Below, piece after piece: positions 35,229 to 43,359 of a DNA stretch of 64,000 nucleotides (within the stretch, counting starts at the first letter, position 1; each line of letters opens with the position of its first letter). Origin of the DNA: Rhodospirillales bacterium URHD0017. GTDB lineage: Bacteria > Pseudomonadota > Alphaproteobacteria > Reyranellales > Reyranellaceae. Below the pieces are notes generated by a model that saw nothing but the letters and a program-made list of their open reading frames with translations, was not told where the DNA came from and ran no database searches. Position numbers and translations under genes: made by a program. Location of the stretch: contig FODP01000022.1 of assembly GCA_900110395.1 (NCBI GenBank), forward strand, positions 47,632-111,631, written 5' to 3'.

Positions 35229-36115
35229 CAATGCTTCTCCTGCAGGCCGATCAGGCGGTGACGGACATTCGCGGTGAGGGCATCTATCAACGACACGGTG
35301 ATGACGATCAGCACCAGGATGGCCGACACGTCGGAATAGTAGAACTTGCGGATCGCCTCGATCAGGTCCTGGCCGATGCCGCCAGCGCCGACGAAGCCCA
35401 TCACCGCAGTGCTGCGCACGTTGATCTCGAAGCGCAGCAGGGCGTAGCTCACGAAGTTGGAGATGGTCTGCGGCAGGGCGCCGAAGCGCATGGCGACCGG
35501 CCACGACGAGCCGCCCGCGGTGATGCCCTCGACCGGTTTCATGTCGATGTTCTCGACCACCTCGGCGAACAACTTGCCGAGCGCGCCGACGGTGTGGATG
35601 GCGACGGCGAGGACGCCGGCCACCGGGCCGAGCCCGAAGGCGATCACGAACACCAGCGCGAACACCAGCTCGGGGACCGTGCGGCAGATCTCGCAAAAGC
35701 GACGCACCGCCATACGCAGCCAGCGGCTGGGCGCCACGTTGGCCGCCGCGAAAAAGCACAGCACGAAGGCACCGAACGCGCCCAGCACCGTACCGACATA
35801 GGCCATCAAAAGGGTCTCGCCGAGCAGGCGCAGCCAGCGCGGCAGGCCCCAGAACCATTCGCCGACGTCGGTCCAGACCGGGCGACCGTCTTCGAGCAGG
35901 AACAGGCGCAGGATGTAGCTCGGGAAACGGTGGATGTTGTCGAGCAGCTTCGGCAACGAGACCTCGGCCGACATCGACGACAGCACGATCGCCACGGCGA
36001 TGCACGCGAGGATGAGCAACGTATGCCAACGACGACTGCGCACCGACGCCTCGTAGGCATCGAGCAGGGGCCGGAGCTGGGCGTCCGGCAGCAGGGCGAT
36101 CGGCGAGCTGGCCAC
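35228..36115 (-). CDS. phnE: Phosphonate ABC transporter permease PhnE (first copy)
   Basis: It is 295 residues and a partner of the next permease, to which it is clearly related (both share the SAGG/TAGGS-W-x-V-x-RFG EAA loop and a GxVGAGGIGxxLxEAIRx signature). A basic N-terminal tail precedes helix TLLILACIAVAIVLSSM. It contains ETLLMAYVGTVLGAFGAFVLCF and the motif FGLGPVAGVLAVAIHTVGALGKLF. It ends LQEKH. A 72-bp gap separates it from phnD. Confidence 0.9.
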   Translation of the reverse strand: MASSPIALLPDAQLRPLLDAYEASVRSRRWHTLLILACIAVAIVLSSMSAEVSLPKLLDNIHRFPSYILRLFLLEDGRPVWTDVGEWFWGLPRWLRLLGETLLMAYVGTVLGAFGAFVLCFFAAANVAPSRWLRMAVRRFCEICRTVPELVFALVFVIAFGLGPVAGVLAVAIHTVGALGKLFAEVVENIDMKPVEGITAGGSSWPVAMRFGALPQTISNFVSYALLRFEINVRSTAVMGFVGAGGIGQDLIEAIRKFYYSDVSAILVLIVITVSLIDALTANVRHRLIGLQEKH

Positions 36116-36187
36116 TTGCTGGGCGATGCGAGGAGAGAGCCGCGAACGCCGGGGGCTGCGGACCGGCGTTCGCGTCCTCCGCTGCCG

Positions 36188-37096
36188 TCAGCTCTTCTGC
36201 TTGCGCAGCTGATCGACGAACTTGATCAGCTCGACGACAGGCTCGTAGTAGTTGGCGTCGACCTTGATGAATTCGCGGTCCTTGCCGTCCGACAGCTTGT
36301 CGAAGGCGGCCTTGGCCTTGGTCGGCGATTCGTTGAACGCCTTGACGATCGCCGCCTTCAGGTCGGGCGGCAGGTTGGCCAGGAAGGCAAAGGGCGAATT
36401 GGGGATCAGGTCCGACTTGTAGACGATGCGGAAATCGTCCTTTTTCACCAGGTTCTTGTTGGCCATGCGCATGAGGTTCGAATCGGTATCGGCGTTCCAC
36501 CAGTTGGCGGCGACGTCGACCGTGCCCTGCTGCAGGGCGATCACCGCGTTCTCATGGCTGCCGGTGTAGGTGACCTTGGAGAAGAAGGTCTCGGGGTTGA
36601 TCTTCATCTTGTTCAGGGCAAAGCGCGGCACGTTGTTGCCCGAGGTCGAGTTGGGATCGACCAGGCCGAGGTTCTTCCCTTTGAGATCCTCGATCGTCTT
36701 GTAGGGGCTGTCGGCCTTCACATAGAACACCGAGTAGTAGCCGACCGTGCCGTCCGCGTTCATCGTGGTGGCGAACGGCTCGACCGCGACGCCGGTGACG
36801 ACAGCGCGCGCATAGGAAGCCGGGCCATAGCCCGCGAGATGGATGCTGCCGTTGCGCTGGCCCTCGATGACGGCGGCGTAGTCGTTGGCTACCCGCAGGG
36901 TCACCTTGGTGCCGAGCTCCTTGGAGAGGTATTCCACGAACGGCGCGTAGCGTTCGGTGACGCCGGATGCGTTCTCGGCCGGCACGATGGCCATCACCAG
37001 CTCCGGGTAAGCGGCTTTCCAGCTCTGAGCCTGTGCTGAGCCGGCGACAGCGGATACGGCAAGTGCGGCACCCAGGGCGAGGCGACGGGTGAGCAT
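36188..37096 (-). CDS. phnD: Phosphonate ABC transporter substrate-binding protein PhnD
   Basis: Periplasmic phosphonate receptor of 302 residues. Signal peptide MLTRRLALGAALAVSAVAGSAQAQ ends at AQAQ-S. The PhnD/phosphate-like fold is marked by YPELVMAIVPAENASGVTERYAPFVEYLSK, LAGYGPASYARA, and the ligand-loop DPNSTSGNNVPRFALNKM. The ATG at 37096 has AAGGAG upstream and begins exactly at the signal peptide; a longer frame is open but less likely. It follows phnC by 35 bp. Confidence 0.92.
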   Translation of the reverse strand: MLTRRLALGAALAVSAVAGSAQAQSWKAAYPELVMAIVPAENASGVTERYAPFVEYLSKELGTKVTLRVANDYAAVIEGQRNGSIHLAGYGPASYARAVVTGVAVEPFATTMNADGTVGYYSVFYVKADSPYKTIEDLKGKNLGLVDPNSTSGNNVPRFALNKMKINPETFFSKVTYTGSHENAVIALQQGTVDVAANWWNADTDSNLMRMANKNLVKKDDFRIVYKSDLIPNSPFAFLANLPPDLKAAIVKAFNESPTKAKAAFDKLSDGKDREFIKVDANYYEPVVELIKFVDQLRKQKS

Positions 37097-37131
37097 GCGG
37101 GTTTCTCCTTGTTGAAGGGGCGTGGACAGAA

Positions 37132-37944
37132 TCACGAACCGGCGAGGGCGAAGCCGGGCCGGCCGCCCACCGGCAGAAGGACGGGCGGGGCCTCGCCCAC
37201 GACTTCGCCGGCCTCTAAGCCGTAAAGATCACGGGCGACCGCATCGGTGAGGGCCGCCGGCACGTCGTTGAACACGACGCGGCCTGCCGCCATGCCGACC
37301 AGCCGGTCGCAGTAGCTGCGGGCGATATCGAGACTGTGCAGGTTGCAGACGACGGTGATGCCGAAGCGCTTGTTGATGTGCAGCAGCGCGTCCATCACCA
37401 CCTTGGTATTGCGCGGGTCGAGCGAGGCGATGGGCTCGTCGGCCAGGATGATGTCGGGCTCCTGCACCAGGGCGCGGGCGATGGCGACGCGCTGCTGCTG
37501 GCCGCCCGACAGCGTGTCGGCGCGCTGGCCGGCCAGCCGCGCCATGTCGAGGCTTTCCAGCGCCGACAGGGCCTGCGCCTTCTCGTCGTCATTCCACAGC
37601 TTCAGGAGCGCGCGCGAGGCCGGGACATGGAAGGCACGGCCCATCATGACGTTGTTCAGCACGTCGAGGCGGCCGGCGAGGTTGAACTGCTGGAAGATCA
37701 TGGCGCAGCGTGCCCGCCATTGGCGGAGCGCCCGGCCCTTGAGGGCGGTGATGTCGGTGTCGCCGAACAGGATGCGGCCCTGGCTGGGTTCGCCCAGTCG
37801 GTTGATCATGCGCAGCAGCGTCGACTTGCCGGCGCCCGATCGGCCGATCACGCCGACGAGCTGGCCGGTTGGAACGGCCAGCGATACCTGGTCGACGGCG
37901 CGCTTGTCGCCAAAACTCTTGGTGACGCCTTCCAGTCGCAGCAC
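37132..37944 (-). CDS. phnC: Phosphonate ABC transporter ATP-binding protein PhnC
   Basis: ATPase of the phosphonate importer, 270 residues from a GTG start. Walker A is GRSGAGKST, then IFQQFNLAGRLDVLNNVMMGR (the PhnC Q-loop signature), DTLSGGQQQRVAIARAL and Walker B IILADEPIASLD. It is first in phnC-D-E-E-DUF1045, 69 bp downstream of a good Pho box, so phosphate-starvation control by PhoB is likely. Confidence 0.92.
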   Translation of the reverse strand: MLRLEGVTKSFGDKRAVDQVSLAVPTGQLVGVIGRSGAGKSTLLRMINRLGEPSQGRILFGDTDITALKGRALRQWRARCAMIFQQFNLAGRLDVLNNVMMGRAFHVPASRALLKLWNDDEKAQALSALESLDMARLAGQRADTLSGGQQQRVAIARALVQEPDIILADEPIASLDPRNTKVVMDALLHINKRFGITVVCNLHSLDIARSYCDRLVGMAAGRVVFNDVPAALTDAVARDLYGLEAGEVVGEAPPVLLPVGGRPGFALAGS

Positions 37945-38012
37945 TGGCCACCCTCGCGAAGCTTCCCTTCTCGCTGGGTAGCGGCGGCAAGCTGCACAAA
38001 GGCGACGGTTCG

Positions 38013-38030
38013 GTTACAGAAATCCGACAG
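38013..38030 (-). promoter_or_regulatory. Pho box upstream of phnC
   Basis: Read on the reverse strand the 18 bases are CTGTCGG-ATTT-CTGTAAC, the 7-4-7 direct-repeat layout of the PhoB site (CTGTCAT-AWAW-CTGTCAY). The first half matches 5 of 7, the spacer fits the AT-rich rule, and the second half matches 6 of 7. It lies 69 bp before the phnC start, the right place for activation. Confidence 0.7.
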
Positions 38031-38087
38031 CTTCCGCGGCAGCGACGCGGCCGGTGGATAAGGTTCTACAGCCGCTAAATGTCTTGC

Positions 38088-38148
38088 CGGAGCGCGGACC
38101 TCCAGGTCCGCATCATGATCATGAGCGGACCTGGAGGTCCGCGCTCCG
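38088..38148. repeat. REP-like palindrome, 24-bp perfect arms, flanked by direct repeats
   Basis: Arms 38088-38111 and 38125-38148 are exact reverse complements (24 bp). Each contains an inner ggacct-ccaggtcc palindrome, around a 13-base centre. Directly outside, gataaggttctacagc (38057-38072) and gataaggttttacagc (38149-38164) form a 16-bp direct repeat with one mismatch, as if the element had duplicated its target. Confidence 0.85.
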
Positions 38149-38156
38149 ATAAGGTT

Positions 38157-38909
38157 TTACAGCGTCAGACCGCCATTCACATGGATGGTCTGGCCGGTGA
38201 CGTAGCTCGCGCCGGGCGAGCACAGGAAGGCAATTACGGCGGCCACTTCGGCCGTCTTGCCGTAGCGGCCGATCGGCACCAGCTTGCTCATCTCCGCCAT
38301 GCGGTCGCGCGAGAGAGCCACGTGGGCGTCGGCATCCTTCTCGATCAGGCCGGGCGCCACGCAATTGACCGTGCCGCCCGATGGCGCGAGGTCGACCGCC
38401 ATGGCGCGGGCGAACGCCTCGACGCCGGCCTTGGCCGCCGCAGAAGCAGGAAACATCGGCAGGCCGCGCGCGTAGGCATGGGCGACGAAGGACGACACGC
38501 CGACCAGGCGGCCGTTGGCGCCCGCCTTCACCAGCCACGGCTTGGCGGCCGTCGCCAGTTCGAAGAAGGCCGAGGTCATGGCCGACAGGCTTTCGTCCCA
38601 CGCGGCACGATCGAGCGTGCCGATGGCGCGACGGTCGGCGAAGCCGGCATTGCTGACCACGACGTCGAGGCGGCCGAAGGCGGCAGCGGTCTCGTCGACC
38701 AGGCGGCGCGCGGTGTCGGGCCTGGCGAGATCGCCTTCGACGACCAGCGCCTTGCCGCCGGCGTCGCGCACGGCCTGGGCGACCTTGTCGGCGCCTGCCC
38801 GGTTCTTGCGGGCGTGCAGGGCGATGGCGGTATCGGGCGCGGCAAGGGCGCGAGCAGTGGCGGCGCCGATGCCGGAGGAGGCACCGGTGATCAGGATGGC
38901 GCGGGTCAT
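38157..38909 (-). CDS. SDR-family protein lacking the catalytic tyrosine
   Basis: It is 250 residues with a full SDR frame: TGASSGIGAAT cofactor loop, DLARPDT, SNAG structural motif, active-site Ser region VGVSSFVAHA, and C-terminal GGLTL. At the catalytic YxxxK position it reads S-A-A-A-K (in FPASAAAKAGVEAF), so the general acid/base Tyr is Ser. The basic residues after strand 2 (HARKNRAG) favour NADPH. It may be an atypical reductase or a non-catalytic homologue. It is translationally coupled (4-bp overlap) to the glyoxalase-like gene upstream on the same strand. Confidence 0.82.
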   Translation of the reverse strand: MTRAILITGASSGIGAATARALAAPDTAIALHARKNRAGADKVAQAVRDAGGKALVVEGDLARPDTARRLVDETAAAFGRLDVVVSNAGFADRRAIGTLDRAAWDESLSAMTSAFFELATAAKPWLVKAGANGRLVGVSSFVAHAYARGLPMFPASAAAKAGVEAFARAMAVDLAPSGGTVNCVAPGLIEKDADAHVALSRDRMAEMSKLVPIGRYGKTAEVAAVIAFLCSPGASYVTGQTIHVNGGLTL

Positions 38910-39304
38910 GTCGGTTCCGGTTGGTGACAGCAGACGCAGAGCTTGTTGCCCGCGGGATCGCGGAAATAGCCGCCGTAGTAGTTGGCGTGATAGTGCGGGC
39001 GCGGGCCGGGCGCGCCCTCGGAGCTGCCGCCGTGGGCCAGCGCCACGGCGTGACAGCGATCGACGGCGGCGCGATCGGGCGCCATCAGCGCGATCATCTG
39101 GCCGTTGCCGGGCGAAGCGGGCTTGCGATTGAACGGCAGGCCGACCAGGAACAGCGGCCGCGCCACGCCGGGCGTCATCCAGCCGGCCCAGCCATTCTCC
39201 GGCTCCTTGAACTTCAGCTCGAGGCCCAGCTCCGGCAGGACGGCCGAATAGAACGCAAAGGCGCGCTCGAAATCGTCGACGCCGACATGGACGTGGGAAA
39301 TCAT
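38906..39304 (-). CDS. VOC/glyoxalase-like protein
   Basis: It is 132 residues in two beta-alpha-beta-beta-beta halves: MISHVHVGVDDFERAFAFYSAVLPELGL and, near the C-terminus, YYGGYFRDPAGNKLCVCCH. Metal-ligand positions are His6 and the region before the C-terminal strand; the usual terminal Glu is replaced by Cys in KLCVCCH, so metal use is uncertain. The family covers lyases, dioxygenases and resistance proteins. The substrate is unknown. It overlaps the SDR gene by 4 bp. Confidence 0.8.
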   Translation of the reverse strand: MISHVHVGVDDFERAFAFYSAVLPELGLELKFKEPENGWAGWMTPGVARPLFLVGLPFNRKPASPGNGQMIALMAPDRAAVDRCHAVALAHGGSSEGAPGPRPHYHANYYGGYFRDPAGNKLCVCCHQPEPT

Positions 39305-39319
39305 CAGCGCGACCTTAGC

Positions 39320-40615
39320 CTAGCGGCAGAGCTGGCGCACGACCGGCGCAAGATCGTCGGCGAAACGTTTCGCCCCGCGTGCCGAGAAGTGTCCCTGGTC
39401 GACGAAGTCGACACCGACGAACGACGCCGGATCGACGCCGACATAGGGATCGCCCAGTCCGGCGGCGGTCTCTTTCAGGACGTTGTTGAACCTCTGCTGC
39501 ATCGGCCAGAGATCGCGATCGCGCACCAGCGGCAGCCAGCCGTACTGGCCATCACCCATCAGCCGCTCGCGGTTGAGGAGCTGGCCAACCCAGATGGTGG
39601 TCACGCCGCGCTGGCGGTTGATCGCCGAGATCGCGGCGATGTTGCGCTTGTAGATCGCATCGAGGTTGGGATCGTCGCCGCTCACCGGCGGCTGGCCATA
39701 AGGATCGGCGAAGTAGCGTGCGGTGTCGAGGTTGGCGGCGATGAAGCGCAACAGCAGCGTCAGCAACGGCGAGACGGTGACATGGGCGCCGCCGACGCGG
39801 CGCACCTTCTGGGAATCGATCTGGCTCGGCAGATGGAAGTCCGCGTAGCCGGGATCGAGGCCGGCGATGTGCGCGTTGCGCAGGTCGTTCCAGCCGACAT
39901 AGTAGATCGCGCAGCGCGGCGGCTTGCCGAACTTGGTCTGATAGAACGCCGTCTGGAGCAGATGCTCGGCCGTGGTGTAGCCCGGCACGCCGTGATTGAC
40001 GACGAAGTAGCGCCCCTTGCCGTTGCCCTGATCCAGCGCCTCGCCCAGCCGGTCGGGCCAGGTCTCGCCCTCGCCCGCGCCGATATCGTAGGTCGTCGAG
40101 CCGCCGAAGGTGGCAATGACCGTCTTTCCGTCGAGACTGCCCGCAGGATCCTTCCCGCGTGTGCCCTCGCGGGTGTGCTGGATCGCGAGGCCCGTCGAGC
40201 TGGTGAGCTTGAGCGAGGGGATAGGCACGGCCTGTAGCAGCGGATGCCATTGGAAGCGTTGCGGCTCGAACTTTCCCGACGGCATCAGCGAGTCGGATGC
40301 CAGCCCCACCCGCTTCAGGGCGAACAGGCCGGCCCCCCAGGTGAGATCGAAGGCCATCAGCACCAGGAGAACGCCAGCGAGCCGCGGCCAACGGACCAGA
40401 GTCAACACCAGGGCGAGCAGGATCAGCAGATAGAGGAAGTATTCGCCGCGCGGCCCGCGAAATGGCAGCTCGCCGATTGCGCGCATCCATACCGCAGCGA
40501 CGAGGGCAAACAGGGCCAGCAGAATCGCCAGGCCGGCCAGGATGACCCGCTCGAAACGATACGGGCGGCTGAGGCCGAAATGATCGAGAAAGACTGTGGC
40601 GGAGGGGTTTGGCAC
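39320..40615 (-). CDS. Membrane-anchored SGNH/GDSL hydrolase-like protein
   Basis: About 431 residues from a GTG at 40615 (start uncertain). Three N-terminal helices at about residues 18-110 (ILAGLAILLALFALVAAVW, FLYLLILLALVLTLV, LAGVLLVLMAFDLTW) precede a periplasmic SGNH domain. Block I is FGGSTTYDIGAGEGETW, a GWNDLRN segment holds the Asn-Asp oxyanion element, and the C-terminal catalytic pair is in VDQGHFSARGAK (Asp-x-x-His). Such enzymes act on acyl or acetyl groups of lipids or glycans. It diverges from the OsmC gene, 67 bp apart. Confidence 0.78.
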   Translation of the reverse strand: MPNPSATVFLDHFGLSRPYRFERVILAGLAILLALFALVAAVWMRAIGELPFRGPRGEYFLYLLILLALVLTLVRWPRLAGVLLVLMAFDLTWGAGLFALKRVGLASDSLMPSGKFEPQRFQWHPLLQAVPIPSLKLTSSTGLAIQHTREGTRGKDPAGSLDGKTVIATFGGSTTYDIGAGEGETWPDRLGEALDQGNGKGRYFVVNHGVPGYTTAEHLLQTAFYQTKFGKPPRCAIYYVGWNDLRNAHIAGLDPGYADFHLPSQIDSQKVRRVGGAHVTVSPLLTLLLRFIAANLDTARYFADPYGQPPVSGDDPNLDAIYKRNIAAISAINRQRGVTTIWVGQLLNRERLMGDGQYGWLPLVRDRDLWPMQQRFNNVLKETAAGLGDPYVGVDPASFVGVDFVDQGHFSARGAKRFADDLAPVVRQLCR

Positions 40616-40682
40616 TTCTACACTGCTCGCGGGCAATCGTGGCTCAGGCGATTGTCTTTGAAAAGCGCGGAAGGAGCAGGAC

Positions 40683-41132
40683 ATGGCCGAGGCGGAGCTT
40701 CCCCCACCGGGCGTCGTGATCGTCGAGGACCGCAATATCGGGCCGTTCGCCGAGACCGTGCGCGTCGGGACGCATGTGCTGGCGGCCGACGAGCCGGTCT
40801 TGAGCGGCGGCACCAATACCGGGCCCAGCCCCTACGACTACGTCCTGGCGGGTCTGGGCGCCTGCACGGCCATGACCTTGCGCATGTACGCCCGGCAGAA
40901 GAACTGGCCGTTGCAGAAGGTCCGGGTCTGGCTGAAGCACGACAAGATCCACGCCCAGGATTGCGCCGACTGCGAGACCAAGGACGGCAAGATCGATCAG
41001 ATCGACCGGCAGATCGTGCTGGAAGGGCCGCTCGACCAGGCGCAGCGCGAGCGGCTGCTGCAGATCGCCGACCGCTGCCCCGTCCATCGCACGTTCACGT
41101 CGGAAATCAAGATCCGCACGCGCCTTGGCTAG
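40683..41132 (+). CDS. OsmC/Ohr family peroxidase
   Basis: It is 149 residues. The two redox cysteines are at GACTAMTLRMYARQKNW (about residue 61) and DRCPVHRTF (about residue 127). GGTNTGPSPYDYVLAGLGAC is the family's conserved loop. Members reduce organic hydroperoxides with lipoyl or other thiol donors. It begins MAEAELPPPG; AAGGAG lies upstream. It marks the last gene before the type VI effector module, followed by 293 bp with no gene I can support. Confidence 0.87.
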   Translation: MAEAELPPPGVVIVEDRNIGPFAETVRVGTHVLAADEPVLSGGTNTGPSPYDYVLAGLGACTAMTLRMYARQKNWPLQKVRVWLKHDKIHAQDCADCETKDGKIDQIDRQIVLEGPLDQAQRERLLQIADRCPVHRTFTSEIKIRTRLG

Positions 41133-41425
41133 GGTCCGGCATCGCCGCGCACCGAGGTTCAGGAAGGCCGACCCAGACTGAGGCTCCGGAACGGATCGGG
41201 GCGGCCGAGATACCCGTCCCGTTGAGCGCCGTGGACCGTATCTCAACGTGGGCTTCATCCTTTCTCAAGGAGCACGCCGCTGGCTGGCCACAAAAGGCCG
41301 GCACCCTTCACGTCGGGCAAGGCGTTGGCGACAGGTGCACTCACGCCACGCCTTCGGCCCGAACACTGCCTTCACGCGGAATAATCGCGACACCGGAAAC
41401 CGCCATAGGGGAGCTGAGGCTGGCG

Positions 41426-43345
41426 ATGCCCGACAATACCTGGACGCACGGCCGACGCCTCCTCGCCATCGAGACGTCCCTCGGAAAGGAACGGCTGCTC
41501 ACCACGTCGCTGACCGGCGATGAAGGCATCTCCGAACTGTTTTCCTTCGAAGTCGAGATGCTGTCGACCGATCTGTCGATCTCCGCCGAGAAGATGATCG
41601 GCGACAAGGTCAAGGTCGTCATCAGTCCGGAGGAAGGCGAGGGGCGCATCATCCATGCCATGATCGCGCAATGGCGGGCCGCGGCGGTGATCGGCCGAGA
41701 CCTGCGCCACTATCGCGCGCGGCTGGTCCCCTGGCTTTGGTATCTCGGCCACAGCACGGACTGTCGCATCTTTCAGAACCTGAACGTCCCGGACATCATC
41801 GAGCAGGTCTTCAAGACTTTGGGATTCACCGACTACCAGATGTCGGTGTCGCGAGGAGACTATCCCAAGCTCGAGTTCTGCGTGCAATACCGGGAAACGG
41901 CCTTGAACTTCGTCTGCCGTCTGATGGAGGAGGTCGGCATATTCTACTTCTTCCGGCACGACGAAGACCGGCACGTCATGGTGATGGCCGACAAGAACGT
42001 GAGCTTCAAGCCCTTGCCGGATCAGCAGTTGTACTACGCCCCCACCGGCAGGCGGCGTCACGTCACCCAGTGGGAACACGGCTACGAATTCAGGCCGGGC
42101 TCGTGGGCGCAGCGCGACTTCAATTTCGAGACGCCATCCACCGATCTGACGGCGACCGAGAAGACCGTGCTCAAGCTTCGTCGCGCCGAAGCCTTCGAAC
42201 GCTACGATTATCCCGGTCGCTACGTTCAGAAGAAGCGAGGCACGGAGCTGACGCGGACGCTCATGCAGGCGGAAGAGGCGTCTCACCAGTCGGCACGGGG
42301 CACCAGCAACTATGCCAGGCTGGCGGTAGGCGGCAAGTTCACGCTCGCCGAACATCCTTGCGAAAACAAGTCGACGGCTTACGTGATCCGGCGGGTGCAC
42401 CACGCGGCGACCGACAACAGCCACCTGACCGCTGTCACGGTCGAGGCTCCGACCTACGACAACCGCTTCGAAGCCATCCCCTTCGACGTGCCATTCCGGC
42501 CGATGCGCGTTACCGAAAAGCCGTTCGTCCACGGGCCGCAGACGGCGATGGTCGTGGGACCGGCCGGCGACAAGATCTACACCGACAAACATGGCCGCGT
42601 GCGCGTTCAATTTCACTGGGATCGCTACGGCAAGCACGATGAACGGAGTTCCTGCTGGATCCGGGTATCGCAGGCGTGGGCGGGTCGCGGCTGGGGATCC
42701 GTGCACCTGCCGCACGTCGGACATGAAGTGGTCGTCTCGTTTCTGGAAGGCGATCCCGATCGTCCTCTCATCACCGGCCGCGTCTACAACGGCGAAAACG
42801 AAAAGACGATGAAGATGCCGGACAACAAGACGCAGAGCGGGCTGAAGGACCACGCCGGCAACGAGATCCTGATGGAGGGCAAGGGCGGCTCGGAGGATAT
42901 CCGCGTCCACGCCGTCAAGGACATGCATGTCACCGTCGACAACGATCGCGAGATGCACGTCAAAGCCCATCTCAAGGAGACCGTCGACAAGGGACAGGAG
43001 GTCACGGTCCACCAGGGATACAAGGAGACGATCACCGAAGGGGCAAGCGCCACGATCAGCGACGGCAAGAAGCTGACGGTGACCGGCGGCTCGACCGTCG
43101 ACATCACGGGCGAGTACAAGACGACGGTCACGGGCCCGACGAAACACAGCTCGACCGAGACGACGGACATTCACGCAACAGGGGCCGGCACCTACACGTC
43201 CGAAGCCAGCCTGAAGTTCGCTGTTGCCGGTTCGGTGATCGAGATTACGCCAACGGCGATTACGATCAGCTCAGGCCCCTCGACGGTGAAACTGGATGCG
43301 ACGGGCGTCGCCGTAAGCGGGCCGAAGATCTCGCTCAACGGTTGA
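41426..43345 (+). CDS. vgrG: Type VI secretion spike protein VgrG
   Basis: It is 639 residues. The N-terminal gp27-like part runs from GRRLLAIETSLG through FCVQYRETALNFVCRLMEEVGIFYFF (residues about 1-370). The gp5-like OB fold contains TDKHGRVRVQFHWDR and SCWIRVSQAWAGRGWGS. The C-terminal beta-helix needle has repeating valine/threonine strands (DMHVTVDNDREMHV, EVTVHQGYKETITEG) to the end. The ATG at 41426 is preferred; an upstream extension overlaps osmC. It forms the tip that carries the PAAR-Rhs effector encoded two genes later. No other tss genes are in the window, so this is an orphan module. Confidence 0.93.
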   Translation: MPDNTWTHGRRLLAIETSLGKERLLTTSLTGDEGISELFSFEVEMLSTDLSISAEKMIGDKVKVVISPEEGEGRIIHAMIAQWRAAAVIGRDLRHYRARLVPWLWYLGHSTDCRIFQNLNVPDIIEQVFKTLGFTDYQMSVSRGDYPKLEFCVQYRETALNFVCRLMEEVGIFYFFRHDEDRHVMVMADKNVSFKPLPDQQLYYAPTGRRRHVTQWEHGYEFRPGSWAQRDFNFETPSTDLTATEKTVLKLRRAEAFERYDYPGRYVQKKRGTELTRTLMQAEEASHQSARGTSNYARLAVGGKFTLAEHPCENKSTAYVIRRVHHAATDNSHLTAVTVEAPTYDNRFEAIPFDVPFRPMRVTEKPFVHGPQTAMVVGPAGDKIYTDKHGRVRVQFHWDRYGKHDERSSCWIRVSQAWAGRGWGSVHLPHVGHEVVVSFLEGDPDRPLITGRVYNGENEKTMKMPDNKTQSGLKDHAGNEILMEGKGGSEDIRVHAVKDMHVTVDNDREMHVKAHLKETVDKGQEVTVHQGYKETITEGASATISDGKKLTVTGGSTVDITGEYKTTVTGPTKHSSTETTDIHATGAGTYTSEASLKFAVAGSVIEITPTAITISSGPSTVKLDATGVAVSGPKISLNG

Positions 43346-43359
43346 CGGGGACGATCGCC

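Noticed and set aside
41372..43174. A 600-codon reverse frame over vgrG
   Set aside because: Shadow of vgrG, rich in Arg/Val/His with no recognisable fold.
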